Shown here: positions 59,217-64,000 of the stretch, piece by piece | Position numbering within the stretch: position 1 is the stretch's first letter | How the letters are laid out: every line of letters begins with the position of its first letter | Source: Faecalibacter bovis | GTDB lineage: Bacteria > Bacteroidota > Bacteroidia > Flavobacteriales > Weeksellaceae | Direction of reading: 5' to 3' | Length of the DNA stretch: 64,000 nucleotides | Assembly (NCBI RefSeq): GCF_017948305.1 | Contig: NZ_CP072842.1 | Location: 2,176,501 to 2,240,500 of the forward strand | Made by a program: the position numbers and the translations under genes | The notes under the pieces: model-generated | Seen by the model: only the letters and a program-made list of their open reading frames with translations | The model's database searches: none | What the model was told of the DNA's origin: nothing

Positions 59217-59603
59217 TTATTTAATTGTTTGTTTACATTTTGGGCAAATCCCAGTAATTACACAGTTGTAGTTTTTCATTTCGTAGCCTTCCGGAAGATT
59301 AAGATTTACTTCTTCTTTCAAACACGTAAGTTCGTTGCAATCTTCGCACTGAAAATGGAAATGATTGTGTTGATGATTTTCGTGTTCGCACGATTTACAT
59401 TTGGCATAATAAGCAATTCCGTCATCGCCTAACACTTTATGCAAAATTCCATCTTCACAAAAACGTTTCAAAATACGATAAATCGTAGCACGATCCATTT
59501 TTCCGTACAATTGTTTTTCAATAGCATCTTGATTGTAAGCACTTGAACAAGTTTCAAACAAATTTAATATAGCTTGTTTTTGTGGTGTATTTCTGCGTTT
59601 CAT
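59217..59603 (-). CDS. Fur-family transcriptional regulator (Zur-like)
   Basis: A 128-residue Fur protein: winged helix (about 5-60, NTPQKQAILNLFETCSSAYNQ and DRATIYRILKRFCEDGILHKV), then a metal-sensing dimerisation domain. Metal ligands include YYAKCKSCEHENHQHNHFHFQCEDCNE-type clusters, in which CKSC and CEDC plus the final CPKC could bind structural zinc and the His run senses metal. The downstream ZIP importer and the TGCAA-N5-TTGCA palindrome over its promoter argue for a Zur role rather than iron control. First gene of its operon. Confidence 0.9.
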   Translation of the reverse strand: MKRRNTPQKQAILNLFETCSSAYNQDAIEKQLYGKMDRATIYRILKRFCEDGILHKVLGDDGIAYYAKCKSCEHENHQHNHFHFQCEDCNELTCLKEEVNLNLPEGYEMKNYNCVITGICPKCKQTIK

Positions 59604-59610
59604 TTCTTAA

Positions 59611-59631
59611 TGCAAATCTGTTGCAATAATA
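59611..59631 (-). promoter_or_regulatory. Zur-box candidate at the fur-operon promoter
   Basis: TGCAA-ATCTG-TTGCA (59611-59625) is a perfect 5+5 palindrome 8 bp upstream of the start codon. On the minus strand its right arm overlaps TATTATTG (59631-59624), one mismatch from the TAnnTTTG box, so bound repressor would block transcription. Confidence 0.55.
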
Positions 59632-59740
59632 CGAAAATTATTAAAAATTCAAATTTATTTAAGGTATAAAATTGTTGAAAATTTAATCTAAATTCAAGGA
59701 ACAATAGATGCGAAATGATGAGTTTTTGTAATAAAAGCCT

Positions 59741-59748
59741 TACTTTTG
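59741..59748 (+). promoter_or_regulatory. Promoter -7 box for the THUMP methyltransferase operon
   Basis: TACTTTTG, consensus, about 15 bp before the TTG start codons at 59761/59764. Confidence 0.65.
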
Positions 59749-59763
59749 TAAAAATTTTGATTG

Positions 59764-60918
59764 TTGGAAAACTTTAGAATGCAGGCGAAAACCTTTTATG
59801 GTTTCGAAGAGATATTAGCACAAGAATTAAAGGCTTTAGGAGCAGCAGATGTGAAAATTGGTAATCGTATGGTAGAATTTTACGGTGACTTAGGTTTTAT
59901 GTACAAAGCGAATTATAGCTTAAGAACAGCCTTAAGAATTCAAAAACCAATCCATACATTTTCAGTTAAAACTGATACCCAATTGTATGAAAGAATGAAA
60001 AAATTTCCTTGGGAAAATTATTTTAATGTAGATCAAACTTTTGTGATCGATCCAACTGTTTTTTCAGACTACTTTACACATTCACACTACGCGGCTTTAA
60101 AAGTTAAAGATGCTATTGTTGATCGTTTCCAAGAAAATACAGGTCGTCGTCCTAGTATTGATAAAGATAATCCAGATGTACGTTTCAACTTACATATTTC
60201 TCACGATAAAGTAACATTATCTATCGATTCTTCAGGTGAATCTTTACACAAACGTGGTTACAGATCTGAAACTGGACCAGCTCCAATTAACGAAGTTTTA
60301 GCAGCATGTCTATTAATTACTTCAGGTTGGGATGGAAAAGGAAATTACTTAGATCCAATGTGTGGTTCTGGAACAATGTTGGTAGAAGCAGGGATGATTG
60401 CTTGTAATATACCAGCACAAATTCATCGTAAAGAATTCTCTTTCCAAAATTGGCCAGATTATGATCCGAAATTATTTGCTGAAATAAGAAACTTTAGAAT
60501 TAATCGTATTCGTGATTTCGATTACAAAATTGTAGGGTGTGATATTTCTCCAATGATGGTAAAAATTGCGGAAGAAAATATTCGTTCTGCTGATTTATCA
60601 GATATTATTGAAGTTCGTCAACAGGATTTCTTTACATCAAAAAAAGATTTATTCCCAGTTTCTGTTGTATTTAATCCGCCTTACAACGAACGTTTAGAGA
60701 ATGACAATCAAGTTTTCTACAAACAAATTGGAGACACATTAAAATCAAGTTATCCAAATACTTTAGCATGGTTTGTTACTTCAGATTTATCAGCTAAAAA
60801 ATACGTAGGATTAAAACCGTCGAAGAAATTAAAGGTTTTCAACGGTAAATTAGAGTGTGATTTCTTACAATACGAAATGTACGAAGGATCTAAAAAGGCA
60901 AAAAAAGATAACGCTTAA
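59764..60918 (+). CDS. THUMP-domain class I RNA methyltransferase (RlmL/RlmK-like N-half)
   Basis: About 384 residues. The start is ambiguous: TTG 59761, TTG 59764 (MENFRMQAKTFYGFEEILAQEL, matching relatives) or ATG 59779. A THUMP RNA-binding domain (about 40-155) is followed by a Rossmann methyltransferase (165-375): motif I YLDPMCGSGTMLVEAGM, motif IV VFNPPYNERLE. NPPY points to N-methylation of a base, as in RlmL (m2G2445 of 23S rRNA) or TrmN-type tRNA enzymes. It heads a three-gene operon with spacings of 11 and 9 bp. Confidence 0.92.
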   Translation: MENFRMQAKTFYGFEEILAQELKALGAADVKIGNRMVEFYGDLGFMYKANYSLRTALRIQKPIHTFSVKTDTQLYERMKKFPWENYFNVDQTFVIDPTVFSDYFTHSHYAALKVKDAIVDRFQENTGRRPSIDKDNPDVRFNLHISHDKVTLSIDSSGESLHKRGYRSETGPAPINEVLAACLLITSGWDGKGNYLDPMCGSGTMLVEAGMIACNIPAQIHRKEFSFQNWPDYDPKLFAEIRNFRINRIRDFDYKIVGCDISPMMVKIAEENIRSADLSDIIEVRQQDFFTSKKDLFPVSVVFNPPYNERLENDNQVFYKQIGDTLKSSYPNTLAWFVTSDLSAKKYVGLKPSKKLKVFNGKLECDFLQYEMYEGSKKAKKDNA

Positions 60919-60929
60919 AATTATTTGAT

Positions 60930-61367
60930 TTGGATAAGAAAGATTTTATTGAAGAAATAATTGAAAACCAAAAAGTCTATTTATTGACTTCTGAAGAAGG
61001 GTTTGCGATCTCTTATTCGGAAGAATATGAATACGAAGATGGTTCTAATTTAGAAGTTATTTGTTTTTGGTCATCTGAAGAAAATGCCAATAAAGCGAGA
61101 AAAAATCAATGGGCTAATCATAAAATTGAATCTATTGATTTAAATGTTTTCTTGGAAGAATGGCTTTTCGGTATGATTGAAGAAGTTGTTTTGGCTGGTT
61201 TTAATTTCAATGCTGATTTACAAGGAGAAGAAGTTTCTCCAATTGATTGTATTTTAGAAATTGTACATTATATCATCCAAAAAGATATTGCATATACGAT
61301 ACATTTAGCTAAGGATATTAGAGAAATTAAACGTGCTGCGCTAGACATTAAAGAAAGTATAAATTAA
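60930..61367 (+). CDS. DUF2750 family protein
   Basis: A 145-residue protein from TTG 60930. It has the DUF2750 pattern: VYLLTSEEGFAISYSEEYEYEDGSNLEVICFWSSEENA shortens to VICFWSSEENANKARKNQWANH and IDLNVFLEEWLFGMIEEVVLAGFNFN. The C-terminal helix is charged. The family function is unknown. It lies between the methyltransferase and a glycosyltransferase and is probably only cotranscribed with them. Confidence 0.82.
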   Translation: MDKKDFIEEIIENQKVYLLTSEEGFAISYSEEYEYEDGSNLEVICFWSSEENANKARKNQWANHKIESIDLNVFLEEWLFGMIEEVVLAGFNFNADLQGEEVSPIDCILEIVHYIIQKDIAYTIHLAKDIREIKRAALDIKESIN

Positions 61368-61376
61368 TAGCTTTTA

Positions 61377-62423
61377 TTGATTTTGAATACAACAAATTTG
61401 CAGTTATCAATTATTGTTGCTGTTTACGAACGTCAAGATGAATTAACTGAATTATTGACGAGTTTATCAAAACAAACCAATCAAAATTTCGAAATTATTA
61501 TTGTAGATGATGGTTCGAAGAATAAATTAGATGCTGTTTGTGCTAAATTTCAAGATCAATTAAATATTATATATTATTATAAATCGAATTCAGGTCCTGG
61601 AAAATCACGTAATTTCGGTATGGAAAAAGCTAACGGAAATTATTTTATTTTCTTGGATTCGGATACGATTATCCCACCCACTTATATCCAATCAGTTTTT
61701 GATGAATTAACTACTAATTTCGTCGATGCTTTTGGTGGTCCAGATGATGCGGATGAATCATTCAATGACTATCAAAAAGCTATAACTTTTTCTATGACAT
61801 CTTTTTTAACAACAGGTGGAATTAGAGGAGGAAAAAAACAAGTGAGTAAATTTCAACCACGCAGTTTTAATATGGGAATTTCTCGTAAAGCTTACGATGT
61901 TACCGGTGGATTTGCTGCGATGCGCATCGGAGAAGATCCAGATTTATCAATGCGTTTATGGGAAAATGGTTTTGAAACTAGATTGTTTCAGAACTCAAAA
62001 GTTATACATAAAAGACGAACATCGTTAAGGAAATTCGCAAAGCAAGTATATCAATTTGGCGTTGCTCGCCCAATCCTAAATCAACTTCATCCTAATTATG
62101 TGAAACCGACCTTTTGGTTTCCGAGTTTATTTTTTTTAGGAACTTTATTAGCTTTTACTACTACACTATTAGGATTCATATTCAAAGATTATCAACTAAT
62201 TCTTTTCATCCCAATTGTATTTTGGATGATATATATACTGTTGATTTTTGTTTTTGCAACGATTAGATTTAAATCTATAAAAGTTGGAATTTTATCTATG
62301 CAAACAACATTAATTCAGTTTTTTAATTATGGTTTTGGCTTTTTGGAAAGTCAAATTAAGCTGAATGTTTTAAAAAAAGATCCTAAAAAAGCATTTCCTA
62401 CACATTTTCATTTAGAAGATTAA
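61377..62423 (+). CDS. Family 2 glycosyltransferase, membrane-anchored
   Basis: A 348-residue GT2: N-terminal LSIIVAVYERQDELTELLTSLSKQ, IIIVDDGS (nucleotide-sugar binding), DxD-like FLDSDTIIPP, acceptor-base region GEDPDLSMRLWENGFETRL, and two or three C-terminal membrane helices (about 240-300). Start TTG 61377 or TTG 61383. It probably adds a sugar to a lipid-linked or surface polymer, or to a carotenoid; the carotenoid gene downstream has its own promoter. Last gene of the operon from 59764. Confidence 0.9.
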   Translation: MILNTTNLQLSIIVAVYERQDELTELLTSLSKQTNQNFEIIIVDDGSKNKLDAVCAKFQDQLNIIYYYKSNSGPGKSRNFGMEKANGNYFIFLDSDTIIPPTYIQSVFDELTTNFVDAFGGPDDADESFNDYQKAITFSMTSFLTTGGIRGGKKQVSKFQPRSFNMGISRKAYDVTGGFAAMRIGEDPDLSMRLWENGFETRLFQNSKVIHKRRTSLRKFAKQVYQFGVARPILNQLHPNYVKPTFWFPSLFFLGTLLAFTTTLLGFIFKDYQLILFIPIVFWMIYILLIFVFATIRFKSIKVGILSMQTTLIQFFNYGFGFLESQIKLNVLKKDPKKAFPTHFHLED

Positions 62424-62447
62424 AAAACAATTAAGGACTATATTTTT

Positions 62448-62470
62448 AAAGTATAATATAATACTTTTAA
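62448..62470 (+). terminator. Possible weak terminator after the glycosyltransferase
   Basis: AAAGTAT / ATACTTT (7 bp, loop AATATA) with a short T run; AT-only, so weak. Confidence 0.35.
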
Positions 62471-62616
62471 GTTTGTATTGTTTTTAAATAATTGATATTT
62501 AAATTTTTAAATTAGATATAGAATGTTTAAATTCTAAATAAGTCTTTTAAATTTTAAGTTGATCTATTAATATTATTGAGTCAAAATTTTATTTTTATAG
62601 TAGAATTACTTAATAT

Positions 62617-62633
62617 TATTAGATATTCTAATA
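62617..62633. promoter_or_regulatory. Palindrome upstream of the crtI -33 box
   Basis: TATTAGATATTCTAATA is a perfect palindrome (7-bp arms, 3-nt centre), a few bases before TTTG at 62637. Candidate site for a regulator or UP-like AT element. Confidence 0.4.
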
Positions 62634-62636
62634 TTT

Positions 62637-62669
62637 TTTGCATTAAAGTGTAATATTATACTATATTTG
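62637..62669 (+). promoter_or_regulatory. crtI promoter with operator-like palindrome in the spacer
   Basis: TTTG at 62637-62640, 21-bp spacer, TATATTTG at 62662-62669. The near-palindrome AGTGTAATATTATACT (62647-62662) fills the spacer, the position MerR-family regulators such as LitR/CarH use. The leader to ATG 62720 is about 45 nt. The 296 bp between 62424 and 62719 holds nothing else convincing. Confidence 0.7.
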
Positions 62670-62719
62670 TTTCATATTATCTTTTATTGTCATTTAAATT
62701 AGTTTAATAATATACCTCA

Positions 62720-64000
62720 ATGATTTCAAATCAACAGAAAATTGCTATAATAGGAGGAGGGATTTCCGGTTTATCAGCTGCATGTTATGCGGCAAAAGCT
62801 GGCTATGAAGTTCATATTTATGAAAAAAATTCCACATTAGGTGGAAGAGCCAGACAATTTTCCACTTCAAATGGATATACTTTTGATATGGGACCATCAT
62901 GGTATTGGATGCCAGATATTATTGAAAATTTCTTTCAAGATTTTAATAAAAAATCCTCAGATTATTATGATCTGATTTCGTTAAATCCTCAATTTGAAAT
63001 AATTTTTCCAGACCAATCAATTCATCTTCCAGAAAGTTTTGAAGATATTTTTAATTTATTCGAATCTTTAGAAAAAGGTGCGGGTAAAAAGTTGGAAAAA
63101 TTTATGAACGAAGCTGAAAGGAAATATGATATTGGAATGAATAATTTTGTTCAAAAGCCAAGTCATAGTTGGTTCGAATTTATTTCCTTAGATGTTATTG
63201 TAAATGCGATGAAATTAGATTTGCTTACGAATTACAGATCGTATGTTGCATCTTATTTTAAGCATCCATATTTACAGGCGATTATGGAATTTCCAGTTAT
63301 ATTTTTAGGTGCTTCTCCTAAAGAAATTCCTGCGTTATATAGTTTAATGAATTATGGGGGTTACAAACTTGGAACTTGGTATCCAACGGGTGGATTTTTC
63401 AGTTTGATTAAAGCTATGGAATCAATTGCTTTAGAGTTGGGAGTAAAAATTCATCTAAATTCAACAATTGAAAAGATTGAAGTTGAAGATAAAAAGGTTA
63501 AATCTCTTAAAGTGAATGATCAATTTTTATCATTCGATTTTGTTATCAGTTCTTCTGATTATAATCATACAGAAACTCTTTTAGAAACATCTTTTAGAAA
63601 TTATTCTGAAGAATATTGGAAATCAAGAACTTTTGCGCCATCATGCTTGATTTTTTACTTAGGAATTAATGAAATCATTCCAAATTTAACTCATCATACG
63701 TTATTCTTTGAACATGATTTGGATTTACATGTAGATGAAATTTATAAAGATTCGAAATGGCCAACGAAACCTTTGTTTTATGCTTGTTGTCCATCAAAAA
63801 CTGATGATAATGTTGCGCCGAAAGGTCACGAAAATTTATTTCTTTTAATGCCTATCGCAATTGATATTGAAGATTCTGAGGAAATTAGATTATCTTATTT
63901 AGATCAAATGATTGAGCGTTTAGAAAAGAAAACTGGCGTTAAAGATCTAAAGTCAAAAATTGATTATCAGAGAAGTTATTGTATCAACGATTTTAAGTTA
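62720..64000 (+). CDS. crtI: Phytoene desaturase CrtI (3' end off the window)
   Basis: The first 427 codons are visible and the frame is open to the right edge; CrtI is about 490 residues, so some 60 are missing. The FAD-binding Rossmann motif IAIIGGGISGLSAACYAAKAG starts at residue 8, followed by EKNSTLGGRARQF and FDMGPSWYWMPDI, and YPTGGFFSLIKAMESIA is the typical middle region. It converts phytoene to lycopene by four desaturations at the membrane. Phytoene synthase crtB usually follows, off the window. Its promoter has a palindrome in the spacer, suggesting light- or B12-dependent control in this phylum. Confidence 0.95.
   Translation, partial: MISNQQKIAIIGGGISGLSAACYAAKAGYEVHIYEKNSTLGGRARQFSTSNGYTFDMGPSWYWMPDIIENFFQDFNKKSSDYYDLISLNPQFEIIFPDQSIHLPESFEDIFNLFESLEKGAGKKLEKFMNEAERKYDIGMNNFVQKPSHSWFEFISLDVIVNAMKLDLLTNYRSYVASYFKHPYLQAIMEFPVIFLGASPKEIPALYSLMNYGGYKLGTWYPTGGFFSLIKAMESIALELGVKIHLNSTIEKIEVEDKKVKSLKVNDQFLSFDFVISSSDYNHTETLLETSFRNYSEEYWKSRTFAPSCLIFYLGINEIIPNLTHHTLFFEHDLDLHVDEIYKDSKWPTKPLFYACCPSKTDDNVAPKGHENLFLLMPIAIDIEDSEEIRLSYLDQMIERLEKKTGVKDLKSKIDYQRSYCINDFKL

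Noticed and set aside
1-64000. tRNA, rRNA, intact IS, prophage or defence islands
   Set aside because: No cloverleaf, rRNA, transposase, integrase or restriction/CRISPR genes were recognised on reading both strands; the gene content is housekeeping plus surface proteins.

Overview
The window is chromosomal DNA of a low-GC member of the Flavobacteriia (Bacteroidota), most likely from the Weeksellaceae/Empedobacter neighbourhood; the genus is a guess. The evidence is the AT-rich base composition, the Bacteroidota promoter element TAnnTTTG in front of many genes, type IX secretion sorting domains on three consecutive secreted proteins, DUF5686, GSCFA and DUF6095 family genes, and a MerR-style promoter in front of a carotenoid desaturase. 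Codon use looks even throughout. I see no tRNA, rRNA, intact insertion sequence, prophage or CRISPR array.

Layout. 1-6.4 kb: a large periplasmic-propeller LytS-type sensor kinase (cut by the left edge), a GreA-like protein, a degenerate non-coding stretch with an imperfect inverted repeat, and an XRE/IrrE-like (ScfR/RamB type) metabolic regulator with palindromic operators. 5.7-15.6 kb: rsmE-tsaD (minus strand), a 1525-residue TamB, an Lrp / NrtR-like / membrane protein operon, and L-serine dehydratase. 15.6-23.2 kb: a DEAD-box helicase with a long structured leader and tandem RGG repeats, a medium-chain acyl-CoA synthetase, a TPR-membrane-HTH regulator, a candidate small RNA or attenuated leader, and a luciferase-like monooxygenase. 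23.3-33 kb: polyprenyl synthetase-GSCFA-tatD, pyrH-frr, a DUF5686 outer-membrane protein, asnS and rpoN. 33-45.4 kb: GNAT, UMF1-type MFS, a lipoamide dehydrogenase, YceI, three type IX secretion cargos, an HMA protein, RhlE helicase, argS and DUF1810. 45.4-56.6 kb: polysaccharide deacetylase, HAD phosphatase, TerC, EamA, FabH, an S41 protease lipoprotein, a second lipoamide dehydrogenase, TPR protein, SPFH/prohibitin and TruC. 56.7-64 kb: two small lipoproteins, a Fur/Zur-methyltransferase-ZIP operon, a THUMP methyltransferase-DUF2750-glycosyltransferase operon, and the start of a phytoene desaturase that runs off the right edge.

Functional links that can be read from the order: nucleotide and translation housekeeping (pyrH, frr, asnS, argS, tsaD, rsmE, truC); two E3 subunits for 2-oxoacid dehydrogenases with different disulfide motifs; zinc control (Fur-like regulator with a TGCAA-N5-TTGCA palindrome at its own promoter and a His-rich ZIP importer); isoprenoids (a polyprenyl synthetase that looks short-chain, and CrtI under a promoter containing a palindrome between its two boxes).

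The best leads for something not yet described are non-coding: a promoter-three-stems-terminator unit at 21.55-21.70 kb next to tandem GTCCACCC repeats and a membrane-bound TPR-HTH regulator; a 180-nt helicase leader with a 15-codon upstream ORF overlapping the helicase start by ATGA; and operator-like palindromes at the XRE, Fur and crtI promoters.
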